Source: JBHIET01 sp046760785 (GTDB lineage: Bacteria > Chloroflexota > Anaerolineae > B4-G1). Taken from it: a stretch of 35,865 nt of DNA. The notes under the pieces were generated by a model. It was given only the letters and a program-made list of their open reading frames with translations, was not told the DNA's origin and made no database searches. Position 1 is the stretch's first letter. Each line of letters begins with the position of its first letter. Positions 1 through 8,900 of the stretch are shown here, piece after piece. Location of the stretch: assembly GCA_046760785.1 (NCBI GenBank), contig JBHIET010000028.1, positions 1 through 35,865 of the forward strand. Reading direction: 5' to 3'. The translations under genes were made by a program, and so were the position numbers.

Positions 1-83
1 CGCGGATTGCTGCCTCTTGTCAACTCAAGCTATGCACAATTCCAGAGACGCACCCTAACCCGATGTCGTAAGGAGGACTTTTA

Positions 84-1133
84 ATGGACTGGCCCGAAAA
101 AGATCAAGTCAGACAGGGTGTGCTCGACATGCTGCAGGTCAACATGGGGCTAAAGGAGAATGAGCAGCTTCTGGTGGTCACCGACTTACTCACCCCCCTT
201 CAGTGGAGTAATCTGGAAGCCAAGGAACTCATGTCAGCCTCGGAAAGGTCCATGTTGGCCAGGATGGTCGCTGAGATTGCAGGTGAAGGTTACCCTCAAT
301 GCAGGGTAGAGTTCTATCTCTATCCAGCGACAGGCCAACATGGGGCAGAACCGGGGGAAGAGGTGGCTAGGAAGATGAGACAGGCTGATGTCGTCATTGC
401 CATCACCACCTACTCCATATCTCATACCGATGCCCGCGAGCGGGCCTGCCGGGCTGGGGCACGGATGGCCAGTATGCCTATGTTCGAGCCCCAGATGTTC
501 TACCCCGGGGGGCCGATGGCAGTGGATTACAAACAGGTAGCCGAAGATACCAGGGCCATAGCTGAACTTCTCAGTCCGGCCCAGAAGGCGGTCGTGCGGT
601 CACGGCAGGGGACGGATCTGAGTTTCAGCCTGGCGGGACGGCCAGGCCAGGCGGACGATGGCATCTACACAGCTCAAGGGGCATGGGGCAATCTGCCCGG
701 CGGTGAAGCTTACATCGTTCCCGTGGAAGGCACTGCCGAGGGTCAGGTGGTGGTGCCCAAAGGCAGCGGCGTGGACATTACAGAAAAGATGACGCTTGTC
801 TTTGAGGGAGGGTGGGTTCAGGAGATTTGGGGCGGGGGTAAAGGGGGAGACGAGTTCCGTCGGCTGATGCAGTTCGACAGCGACGCTGAGGAACACCGTC
901 TGCGCCGCAATCTGGCCGAACTGGGCATCGGCACTAACCCCAATGCCAAGTCGCCTCTCAATCTGTTAGAGGCCGAGAAGATCAAAGGGACAGTCCACGT
1001 GGCAGTAGGTGACAACGCCCACATGGGTGGCCAAATCTCGTGTGACCTGCACGAGGATTTCGTCATTCCCCGGCCAGACCTCGTCCTGGACGACAAGCTG
1101 GTCATAAAGGCTGGCCAGTGGGTGTTCAGGTAG
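84..1133 (+). CDS. M29-family aminopeptidase
   Basis: Probable metal-dependent, cytosolic aminopeptidase of the M29 (AmpS/AmpT/PepS) family, which removes N-terminal residues from peptides. The 349-aa protein shows the family's C-terminal half: NLPGGEAYIVP (203-213) supplies the first Glu ligand (E208), LAELGIGTN (277-285) the second (E279), GTVHVAVGDN (302-311) a His (H305), and DLHED (321-325) the closing His-x-Asp pair. Assignment of ligands is by analogy with Thermus aminopeptidase T. It is somewhat shorter than the usual ~410 aa, mostly in the N-terminal domain. The ATG at 84 follows an AAGGAGG Shine-Dalgarno (70-76) with a 7-nt spacer. It stands alone on the plus strand and its stop overlaps tail-to-tail by 8 bp with the convergent aldolase-like gene. 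Substrate preference cannot be read from the sequence. Confidence 0.88.
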   Translation: MDWPEKDQVRQGVLDMLQVNMGLKENEQLLVVTDLLTPLQWSNLEAKELMSASERSMLARMVAEIAGEGYPQCRVEFYLYPATGQHGAEPGEEVARKMRQADVVIAITTYSISHTDARERACRAGARMASMPMFEPQMFYPGGPMAVDYKQVAEDTRAIAELLSPAQKAVVRSRQGTDLSFSLAGRPGQADDGIYTAQGAWGNLPGGEAYIVPVEGTAEGQVVVPKGSGVDITEKMTLVFEGGWVQEIWGGGKGGDEFRRLMQFDSDAEEHRLRRNLAELGIGTNPNAKSPLNLLEAEKIKGTVHVAVGDNAHMGGQISCDLHEDFVIPRPDLVLDDKLVIKAGQWVFR

Positions 1134-1791
1134 AAGTCATAGAACTTGCCTGCTGGAACGCTCGGGCCAGATACCTTAGCAAAACGGTTCCCGCTTCTTC
1201 GGCAGTTCGGCCAAAAGAGACCACGCCGTCCTCGTGTCCACCCATGGCGAAGATGAGCCGGTCTCTGACAGACGTCTCTTGGAACAGACGCCGAACCTCT
1301 TCAGCCATCTCCGGGGTGCCGTAGGTCACGTCCTCGTGAGTGATGGGAATCCCCAGGGCCTGGGCGCTACGCCAGATGTGGGGCGAGTGGGCATGGATTG
1401 CACAGCGCAGACTGTCGTCCAGAGCATAGAGCGTGCCGTGGGTCAGCGATTCTGAGGAGGGCCGGATGGGACCTTCAGCCACGACCAGATTCTGGTCAGG
1501 ATAACACTCTAGCACGGTAGCGTAATGTTCCTCGGTCAGGTCTGCCAGCCTCCCGGTCTGTGTACCGCTAACTACAAAGCGCCTTTGGTGTTCTGGTGCG
1601 TCAAACGGCCCCAACCGTTGGCTGATATTGCCGTAGCCAAAGCCACAGTACCGGTCAGGGGCTTGGCCGATGAGTTGAGTCAGGTGTAGAATTTTGCGCC
1701 AGGCGTTTATCTCACGCAAGCTATCAAGGAGCATAGGGGGAGCCGGGGTAAACTCCAGTTGAAATCTTATCACGCCCTCCTGTTGGCTCAC
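1126..1791 (-). CDS. Class II aldolase/adducin-like protein
   Basis: Likely a zinc-dependent class II aldolase-fold enzyme (fuculose-phosphate aldolase/adducin head family); the actual substrate is unknown. The 221-aa protein has a glycine-rich GYGNISQR segment (53-60), an SGTQTG phosphate-loop-like segment (75-80), a PSSES stretch with the candidate catalytic Glu (E114), the metal-binding HAHSPH motif (133-138) and a third His in MGGHEDG (183-189). The start is GTG at 1791, and GTGA overlaps the stop of the molybdoenzyme gene upstream, which indicates translational coupling. As last gene of the 5826-1126 operon it may act on a product of the molybdoenzyme, but that is only inferred from position. 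The conserved His triad is intact, so it is probably active. Confidence 0.82.
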   Translation of the reverse strand: MSQQEGVIRFQLEFTPAPPMLLDSLREINAWRKILHLTQLIGQAPDRYCGFGYGNISQRLGPFDAPEHQRRFVVSGTQTGRLADLTEEHYATVLECYPDQNLVVAEGPIRPSSESLTHGTLYALDDSLRCAIHAHSPHIWRSAQALGIPITHEDVTYGTPEMAEEVRRLFQETSVRDRLIFAMGGHEDGVVSFGRTAEEAGTVLLRYLARAFQQASSMTST

Positions 1792-4700
1792 GATTCGCCT
1801 CGATTACTACTCGCCCGCCACACCCGCTCCGGCGTGAAGGGCACCTCGCGCACCCACACACCCGTCGCGTTGTGGATGGCGTCGGCCATTGCCGGGGCGA
1901 TGCCGTCCAGCGGGATCTCAGCGATGGACTTGGCCCCAAAAGGCCCCGTTGGCTCCTCCGTCTGCACGAAGATGACCTCCATCTTGGGTATCTCGTTGCT
2001 CTTGTATACGTGGTAGGGACCCAGGCGCGGGTTAACCAGGTGGCCGCGTTCATCGTAGATCATCTCCTCGCAGTGGGCGAAGCCCAGACCCTGCGTCATC
2101 CCGCCTTCCACCTGACCGGAGGCGGTGATGGGGTTGATTATCCGCCCGGCATCCACCACCATCAGCACCCGCTCCACGGTGACCTGGCCAGTCTCGGTGT
2201 CCACCGCCACCTCGACGAACTGGGCTCCGAAGGGCGGCGGGCTCTCGTAACTCATATTAGATGCGCTGGCGATGATCTGATGTTGCCCTTGCTGGTGCAG
2301 GCTGCTCAGGGCTACTTGCTCCAGCGTGAGCGAGCTGCCGTCAGGTAGGAAAACCTGCCGGTCGCGCAGTTCCCACCCCCCCCCGCCCCTGCGGGGCATC
2401 CCCCCCGCAGGCGGGGGGGACTGAGGGGGGTAATCCAGTCCCAGCATCGTCATGGCGTGGGTCTTGATCTGGTCGGCCACCTTGAGTGCTGCTTTGCGTA
2501 CCGCCCCACCACTGATGTAGGTAGTACTGGAAGCATAGGCTCCCTTGTCAAAGGGGGTGAAGTCGGTGTCCGAGGAATACACGATGATGTCCTCCACAGG
2601 GACGCCCAGCACCTCGGCAGCTATCTGGGCCAGGATCGTATCAGAGCCAGTGCCCAGGTCGGTGGCACCCACCAACAGGTTGAAGGAGCCGTCATCGTTC
2701 ATCTTGATCGTCGCCGATGCCATGTCCAACCCGGCGACACCGCTGCCATGCAGCATCACCGCCATCCCAATGCCGCGCTTCAAGAAACCGAGTTTCTTCT
2801 GGGAGACCCGGTTTCTCTCCCGCTTGTTGTACCAATCCATTGCCTCTAGCCCCACCTGGACGCACTGTTCCAGGCCACTGGAGTGGATGATCTGCTCGAA
2901 GCCTTCGCGCCCCTCGCCCAGGGCTTTGGCGAGCAGCAGTTCCTCGCCCTGCTTGATCCAGTTCTTGCGCTTGAACTCGACCACGTCCCAGCCCATGCGG
3001 TCGGCGATCTCGGACATCAGCGTCTCAATGCCGAAGAGGCATTGCGTTGCCCCGTAGCCCCGGAAGGCCCCCGCTGGCGACCTGTTGGTGTAGACTACGT
3101 CGCAGACGAACTTGGAGTAGGGCGCGTTGTAGAGCGTTAGCCCCTTCTGCCCGCCCACCATCTGTACCGTCAACCCGTGAGTGCCGTAGGCGCCCGTGTC
3201 ACCGATGAGGTAGAGTTCGGTCGCGACCATCTCCATATCATTCGTGACGCCGACCTTGTAGCGCATGATTTGGGGGTGGCGACTGCGGGAACTGGTGAAC
3301 TCCTGCCGGCGTGTGTACTCCATCCGCACCGGGCGGCCCGTGGCGATGGTCAGGTGAGCGCATAGATCCTCCAGGATCATTTCCTGCTTGTTGCCAAAGC
3401 CGCCACCGATGCGGGGCTTGATCACCCGGATTCGTCTGGCCGGTAGACCGACGAGGGGCGCGAGTATGCGTCGGATGTGGAAGGGGACCTGGGTGCTGGT
3501 GCGGACCACCAGCCGCCCGTCATCGTCCCAGTAGGTGATGCAGACGTGCGGCTCGATGTGCGCGTGCTGCTGCTTGGACGTGTGATATTCTTCCTCGAAG
3601 ACGTAGTCAGCCTTGGCCCACTGGGCCTCGGCGTCGCCACCCTCAGCCTCGATGTGGTGGACGATGTTGTGCCGGACATCGTAGATGCCCTCGCTGTCAG
3701 GTTCGTCGTGGATGACAGGAGCACCTTCCTTCATTGCCTCCTCCGGATCGAGGACGTGGAGCAGCACCTCGTACTCCACCTCAATCAACCGCAGTGCTCG
3801 CTGGGCCAGTTCTGGCGTCTCGGCAGCCACGACCGCCACCCGGTCGCCCACGTGGCGTACCTTGTCGTCCAGGCTGACCTGGTCGAGGGGTGGTGGCTGA
3901 GGGTAGCTTTGCCCGCCAGACGTGTACTTGACGCGGGGGATGTCCTCGTGTGTGAGGACCGCGTGGACACCCGGCAGGGCGCGGGCGCGGCCCGCGTCAA
4001 TCCGCTTGATGTGGGCGTGGGCGTGAGGGCTGGTGAGCAGCGCGCCGTAGAGCATGCCCTCCAGTTTGATGTCGTCGGTAAAGACGGGTTGGCCCGCCGC
4101 CAGCTTGATGCCATCCACCTTGGGCTCGGGCTTACCGACCACGCGCAGACGCTCCATCTCCGGCGGCGAGATGACCAGCGGCGGCAGGAGGGCTTCATCC
4201 TCGGCCCAGTGGTGATACCACTCGATGACGTCGGCGGGCGACTCATCGGGGGCCAGCGTCGCCTCGACGGGCACGGAGGGTCCTGCTCCTTTGCCACGCA
4301 GGAGGGCCGCGGCCAGCTGCACTGCCTGCACGATCTTGACATAGCCGGTGCAGCGGCACAGCACACCGCTCATCGCCTCGCGGATCTCTTCCTCGGTAGG
4401 ATCAGGATTGCGATCGAGGAGCGCTTTGGCCGTCAGAATCTGGGCTGGGGTACAGTAGCCGCACTGGATCGCTCCGGTTTCGATGAACGCCTGCTGGATG
4501 GGGTGCAATCCTGAGAAACCGGGTTTCTGGGAAAACACCCGATTTCTGGTGAGCGCCTCAACGGTCGTCACCTTGCGTCCCTCAGCTTGGACAGCCCGCG
4601 TCTGACAACTGTGCACAGGCTGTTCGTCCATAAGGACAGTACACGCGCCGCAATCGCCTGTCTTACAGCCATGCTTGACGCTGGAGTAAGACGCCCGCCG

Positions 4701-4799
4701 CAGCGTGTCCAGCAAGGTCTCTGAACGGTTCACGGTCAGAGTCTTTTCCTCGCCATTGATCGTCAGTGTGATGGCAAGGGCCTCTTCGCTATTACTCAT
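1788..4799 (-). CDS. Xanthine dehydrogenase-family protein: fused 2Fe-2S and molybdopterin subunits
   Basis: Molybdenum hydroxylase of the xanthine dehydrogenase/aldehyde oxidoreductase family; it would hydroxylate a heterocycle or aldehyde and pass electrons through two 2Fe-2S clusters. Residues 9-85 hold the plant-type ferredoxin (C45, C50, C53, C65), about 98-165 the helical second 2Fe-2S domain (C113/C116, C148/C150). From ~215 comes the a/b hammerhead and molybdopterin-binding part, with GGGFGNKQE (463-471), GAFRGYGATQ (575-584) and GAKSIAEIP, whose E959 matches the catalytic Glu. Fusion of small and large chains gives 1003 aa. Three in-frame repeat insertions are visible at residues ~85-96, ~660-672 and ~788-806 (separate entries). 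The ATG at 4799 has a GGAGGAGGGAG ribosome site. It overlaps the FAD-type gene upstream by 8 bp. Substrate is not predictable; the insertions lie in poorly conserved loops, so activity may survive. Confidence 0.9.
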   Translation of the reverse strand: MSNSEEALAITLTINGEEKTLTVNRSETLLDTLRRASYSSVKHGCKTGDCGACTVLMDEQPVHSCQTRAVQAEGRKVTTVEALTRNRVFSQKPGFSGLHPIQQAFIETGAIQCGYCTPAQILTAKALLDRNPDPTEEEIREAMSGVLCRCTGYVKIVQAVQLAAALLRGKGAGPSVPVEATLAPDESPADVIEWYHHWAEDEALLPPLVISPPEMERLRVVGKPEPKVDGIKLAAGQPVFTDDIKLEGMLYGALLTSPHAHAHIKRIDAGRARALPGVHAVLTHEDIPRVKYTSGGQSYPQPPPLDQVSLDDKVRHVGDRVAVVAAETPELAQRALRLIEVEYEVLLHVLDPEEAMKEGAPVIHDEPDSEGIYDVRHNIVHHIEAEGGDAEAQWAKADYVFEEEYHTSKQQHAHIEPHVCITYWDDDGRLVVRTSTQVPFHIRRILAPLVGLPARRIRVIKPRIGGGFGNKQEMILEDLCAHLTIATGRPVRMEYTRRQEFTSSRSRHPQIMRYKVGVTNDMEMVATELYLIGDTGAYGTHGLTVQMVGGQKGLTLYNAPYSKFVCDVVYTNRSPAGAFRGYGATQCLFGIETLMSEIADRMGWDVVEFKRKNWIKQGEELLLAKALGEGREGFEQIIHSSGLEQCVQVGLEAMDWYNKRERNRVSQKKLGFLKRGIGMAVMLHGSGVAGLDMASATIKMNDDGSFNLLVGATDLGTGSDTILAQIAAEVLGVPVEDIIVYSSDTDFTPFDKGAYASSTTYISGGAVRKAALKVADQIKTHAMTMLGLDYPPQSPPPAGGMPRRGGGGWELRDRQVFLPDGSSLTLEQVALSSLHQQGQHQIIASASNMSYESPPPFGAQFVEVAVDTETGQVTVERVLMVVDAGRIINPITASGQVEGGMTQGLGFAHCEEMIYDERGHLVNPRLGPYHVYKSNEIPKMEVIFVQTEEPTGPFGAKSIAEIPLDGIAPAMADAIHNATGVWVREVPFTPERVWRASSNRGES
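2374..2433. repeat. GC-rich palindrome inserted in the molybdoenzyme gene
   Basis: CCCCGCCCCTGCGGGG (2381-2396) and CCCCCCGCAGGCGGGG (2401-2416) pair around CATC. It encodes the low-complexity segment PPQSPPPAGGMPRRGGGG between the conserved MLGLD and WELRD parts of the protein, where relatives have a short loop. Frame is kept. Confidence 0.8.
2783..2818. repeat. AGAAACC-family palindromic repeat inside the molybdoenzyme gene (copy 1)
   Basis: AGAAACCGAGTTTCT and AGACCCGGTTTCTCT face each other around TCTGGG. It encodes NRVSQKKLGFLK between conserved AMDWYNKR and RGIGMAVM. In frame. Confidence 0.8.
4514..4547. repeat. AGAAACC-family palindromic repeat inside the molybdoenzyme gene (copy 2)
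   Basis: AGAAACCGGGTTTCT and ACACCCGATTTCT around GGGAAA. It encodes NRVFSQKPGFSG between the two 2Fe-2S domains. Same family as 2783-2818 and 24370-24405. In frame. Confidence 0.82.
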
Positions 4800-5478
4800 C
4801 TCCCTCCTCCTGGTCCAGGCACGCTTGGAGGGCGCGGCGGGTTAGCACGCTCGCCATCGCCCGGCGGTACTCCTCGCTGCCGTGGAAGTCTCCCTTTGGC
4901 TCGACTTCCTCTCGTACCGCCTCCGCCACCGCCCGGATGCTAGCCTCGCTTAAGGGGCCGCCCACGAGCTGGCCAGGAGTTTCGGCCAGGCGGACCGGCT
5001 CCGGCCAGACGCCGGTGAGCGCGACGCGGGCCTGGTGCACGATGTCACCGTCCATCTTAACCACGGCGATCGCTGCGACGATAGGCTCGTCGGCGGGAGT
5101 GCGACTGACATGGGCCTCACTCCATCTTAGCCGCCCCACCCCAACGTGCAGCGTAGACACCTTTCCTTCCACCTTGCGTTGTAACAGTGCCTCCAGCGGC
5201 ACTTCCGCCGACTCATTTTCTCTATCCATGGTGACTGTGGCACCCAGCGCCAGGAGCGCGGCCACCCATTGCGGTGCAATACGGGGTGAGGTCAGTGCCC
5301 TTCGTACTGGCGTCTCGTCGCGGGTTTGCCAGGAGAGCACGCCAGTGAGTGTCTGGCGCAACAGCGGCGATGTATCCGGGCGGTCGAGGACCATCTGGAG
5401 CGGCGCTTCGGCATCCATGCTCCAGACTCGCGCGAGGCCGGCCGGGTTTGCAGATAACGCCTGATTGTTTTTCGTCAT
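4792..5478 (-). CDS. Shortened FAD-type subunit of the molybdenum hydroxylase
   Basis: Matches the middle and C-terminal part of CoxM/XdhB-type flavoprotein subunits, which carry electrons between the 2Fe-2S clusters and an acceptor. The APQWVAALLALGATVTM segment (~73-90) resembles the end of the FAD-binding PCMH domain, and GDFHGSEEYRRAMASVLTRR (~197-216) is the typical ending of the CO dehydrogenase flavoprotein C-terminal domain. At 228 aa it is ~60 residues shorter than the family and I find no AGGTDL-type FAD-binding segment at the N-terminus, nor a better upstream start in another frame. The ATG at 5478 follows GGAGGAAT. It sits directly upstream of and overlaps the 2Fe-2S/molybdopterin gene, so partnership is likely, but FAD binding is doubtful; it may be a degenerate or structural subunit. 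Confidence 0.75.
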   Translation of the reverse strand: MTKNNQALSANPAGLARVWSMDAEAPLQMVLDRPDTSPLLRQTLTGVLSWQTRDETPVRRALTSPRIAPQWVAALLALGATVTMDRENESAEVPLEALLQRKVEGKVSTLHVGVGRLRWSEAHVSRTPADEPIVAAIAVVKMDGDIVHQARVALTGVWPEPVRLAETPGQLVGGPLSEASIRAVAEAVREEVEPKGDFHGSEEYRRAMASVLTRRALQACLDQEEGDE

Positions 5479-5508
5479 TTGCAGATTCCTCCATGCAGTA
5501 GTCGTGAA

Positions 5509-5826
5509 TCAGGGCAAAGGAGGCCCCGCCACCCACGAGAGGTAGGTGTGGATTATGCCGCCGAGAGACCGCCACTCGTCGGCGCTAAAAAGGAGCGTCT
5601 CCGCTCCCACCCGTTTCAAGGCGATCCCGAAGGGCGACCCTGATGCAGCCCAGCTACCACGCACTATCCGGGGATAGTTCTCATCCAGCGCCGCCTCCGG
5701 GGGAACAGCGCGGACGAGATCCTCTAGGACTCGGAGGTCGGCCCACGGGAATGCGAGAAAGACCCCGCGGTGCTCCAGCGTAGCGAGAGGGGGATCGTCC
5801 ATGGTGCGTCCGACACTGGGGGACAT
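5509..5826 (-). CDS. Hypothetical protein, first gene of the molybdoenzyme operon
   Basis: A 105-aa protein that I do not recognise. It is acidic-to-neutral, with no signal peptide, membrane segment or cysteine motif; its hydrophobic stretch around FLAFPWADLRVLEDLV and Trp-rich C-terminal half suggest a small globular cytosolic domain. The ATG at 5826 has AGGAGAT at 5-nt spacing, which supports translation; an internal ATG (Met9) is an alternative start. It lies 30 bp upstream of the shortened FAD-type gene on the same strand and is probably cotranscribed. A role as an accessory or maturation factor for the molybdoenzyme is possible but rests on position only. Confidence 0.55.
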   Translation of the reverse strand: MSPSVGRTMDDPPLATLEHRGVFLAFPWADLRVLEDLVRAVPPEAALDENYPRIVRGSWAASGSPFGIALKRVGAETLLFSADEWRSLGGIIHTYLSWVAGPPLP

Positions 5827-5951
5827 TAGCCATCTCCTGGACTCTCAAACTTCGTGTAGCCTGAAGTTACACTTGCGGAAGGAAGAGAAAAAGGATAGAG
5901 CATATGCCATAATGACTACGCGAAAGGCAAGGAGCGATCGACTGACCGCTC

Positions 5952-8900
5952 TCATCCCATCACCACACGCACCTCGTGCCGCCGGCCGTCATCCAGCAGC
6001 GGGATCTCCTCCCCAGGCAAGATCTCCCCGTCCAGCATCACCTGCTCCACGCCCCGGTTGACCCCACGTGGATTGTCCACACGAATCGAGTAAGAGGTCT
6101 CGCCGTTGCGGTAGGTCAGTTCGTAGCCCGGCCAGTTTCTGGGGATGCAAGGGGCGATCCGCAGTGTCCCCCCCACCCTACGCAGCCCCAGGATGGCCTC
6201 CAGACCCAGGCGGTACGTCCAACCCGCCGAGCCGGTATACCAGGTCCAGCCACCGCGCCCGACGTGTGGTTCCACACTATAGACGTCCGCCGCCACCACG
6301 TAGGGCTCGACCCGGTAGCGCGCCATCCTTTCCGGTGTGTCGCTGTGATAGATGGGGTTTAGCAGACGAAACAGTTCTTCGGCGCGGTCCCCCTGTCCCA
6401 GTTCGGCAAAGGCCCACGCAACCCACAGCGCGGCGTGGGTGTACTGGCCGCCATTCTCCCGAATGCCCGGTGGGTAACCCTTGATGTATCCAGGATCGCG
6501 CGATGTCTTGTCGAAGGGCGGGGCAAAAAGCGGCACTAGTTGGTTGTCGGATCGCACAAGCCGCTCGGCGACGGCTTCCATCGCCCGCGCCGCCCGTTCA
6601 TGATCGGCCGCTCCAGAGAGGACAGCCCAGGATTGAGCGAGGGAACTAATCTGGCACTCATCGCTCTCAGCCGATCCCAGAGGCGTACTATCGTCATAAT
6701 AAGCGCGGCGGTACCAGCCCCCATCCCAACCGTGGGCTTCCAGTGCTTGTTGCAGGTCACAGGCCCGCTGCCGGTACGCTGCGGCCCGCTCGCCATCGCC
6801 CATACGCTCGCAGAGAGGAGCGAAGCGGGTCAACGTGGCATACAGGAACCAGCCCAGCCATACACTTTCGCCCTGGCCCTCGATGCCCACCTGGTTTAGC
6901 CCATCGTTCCAGTCGTGGCTGCCGATCAAGGGCAAACCATGCCGGCCAGCGGTCGTCCCTTTCTCTAACGCCCGGCAGCAGTGCTCGTAGAGAGTGTAAA
7001 GCTCAGCACCGGTCCCATAGTGCCCGTAGCGCTCCCTCTCTTCTTCCCCCAGGGACTCGCCCTCGAGAAATGGGACTTCCTCTGTCAGGATCGTCTCGTC
7101 GCCGGTCGAGGTCACGTAGTGGGCGGTGACAAATGGAAGCCACAGCAGGTCATCGGAGCAGCGCGTGCGCACCCCTAGACTACGCTCGGGATGTGGCCCA
7201 CTCCTCGAAGGCGGATGCCACCAGTGCAACACGTCGCCCGCTTCGAACTGGTGCCGGGCTGCTCGCAAGACATGATCCCGCGCAATATCAGGTGCGGTAT
7301 GCACCAGGGCCATCACATCCTGCAACTGATCACGATACCCAAAAGCACCGGACGACTGGTAGAGGGCGGAGCGCCCCCACACCCGGCACGAGAGCGCCTG
7401 GTATAGCAGCCAGCGGTTGAGCAGCAAATCCATCGCCGCATCTGGCGTCCGCACGGTAACGGTGCCCAGCAGGCCATCCCAGAACTTGATCATATCTTCC
7501 CAGGCGGCTCGGACCTGCGCCGCGTCTTGATACCGCTCAACCAGCCGGAGTGCCTCTTGCCGGTCCGCACCTTGACCAAGCAAGAAGAACACCTCTTGCG
7601 CTTCGCCAGGGGCCAGATCAAGGTGAACCTGCAGCGCTGCGCAGGGATCAAGTCCGGCTCTCACCGTCCCGGTCAGCCCGATGCGGCCGAGTGCAGCCGG
7701 ATGACGGAGGCTTCCCCCGCGCCCCATAAACTCAGCGCGGTCGGCAGTCAGGCCGTGGGGTTCCTTGCTGGCAGCCACAAAGGCCACCCGCTCGCCGAAC
7801 TCTTCGTTGTAGGGATTGCGGGCCAGAAGCGCGTTGCTGCCGGCGTCAAACTCGGGCACGACGTATTGCTGGTGTGTATCCCGGATCGTGCCCAGCACCC
7901 ACTCGGCGTAAAAGGTTGCGGTGATGCGTCGGTTGCGGCTCCACGTATTCTCCAGTCGCAACTGCACCACCTTCACCGGAGCGTCAGGGACGACAAAAAG
8001 GCGCAGCCGCTGCTTGAGGCCGTGGCTGTGATGCTCGAAGATGGAGTAGCCGGCACCGTGGCGGATCAGGTAGGGGGATGATGCAGGAGCAGGCAGTGGC
8101 GTAGGCGACCAGACCTGCGCCGTCTCCTCGTCGCGCAGGTAGAGCGCCTCGCCTGGTGCATCGGTCACCGGATCGTTGCGCCAGGGGGTCAGCCGATTCT
8201 CGCCGCTATTTTCTGCCCAGGTGTACCCCGCGCCTGCTTCGGAGACCAGAAAGCCAAAATGGGGATTGGCGATGACGTTGATCCAGGGAGCCGGCGTCCA
8301 TAGGTCCGGCCCTTCAGCAGGTCTGGAATGTCGCTCCAGATATATGACGTACTCACGCCCATCAGCACTGAAGCCGCCTAGCCGATTGTCAAAGAGAAGG
8401 CCGATAGGTCGGCTCAAAGGTGGCGTGGGTTCCACGTCCTCGGGGCTAGGCAGAGTAGGGGTAAGGCTCGGCAAGGGAGTCGGCCGCTCAAGTAGCCGCC
8501 CCAACTGGTCGGCCAACGAGCCCCCTTCCTCATCTAGGACAGCACGGGCAACCGTCCTCAGCAGCACCCGGTCAGCCTCGCTCATCTGCTCAGCGTGCAA
8601 GAGGAAGATGCCACCCCGCTGATTCATCCAATCCTCACTGTCGGCGCGAATGATCAGCCGACGCAGCCGGTGGTGGAACTCCTGGTTATAGCCACCCTCG
8701 TGTTCATTGAGGATGACCAGGTCAATCTTGACCTGCCGCTTGCGCCAGTAGGCATGGGCCTGGAGTAGTTCATGCAGCAAGCTTATTCCCTGCTGGCTAT
8801 GCGTACGTACCAAGAGAATCGGATAGTCACCGGAGATGCCGTATGCCCATAGGCCAGACTGTCCTTTGGCGTTAGCGGCCAATGTGGCGGGGGCAGCGCG

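Noticed and set aside
3477..4514. 345-codon open frame on the plus strand opposite the molybdoenzyme gene
   Set aside because: It is antisense to highly conserved 2Fe-2S and molybdopterin motifs, has no ribosome site and no recognisable family; high GC makes long antisense frames common.
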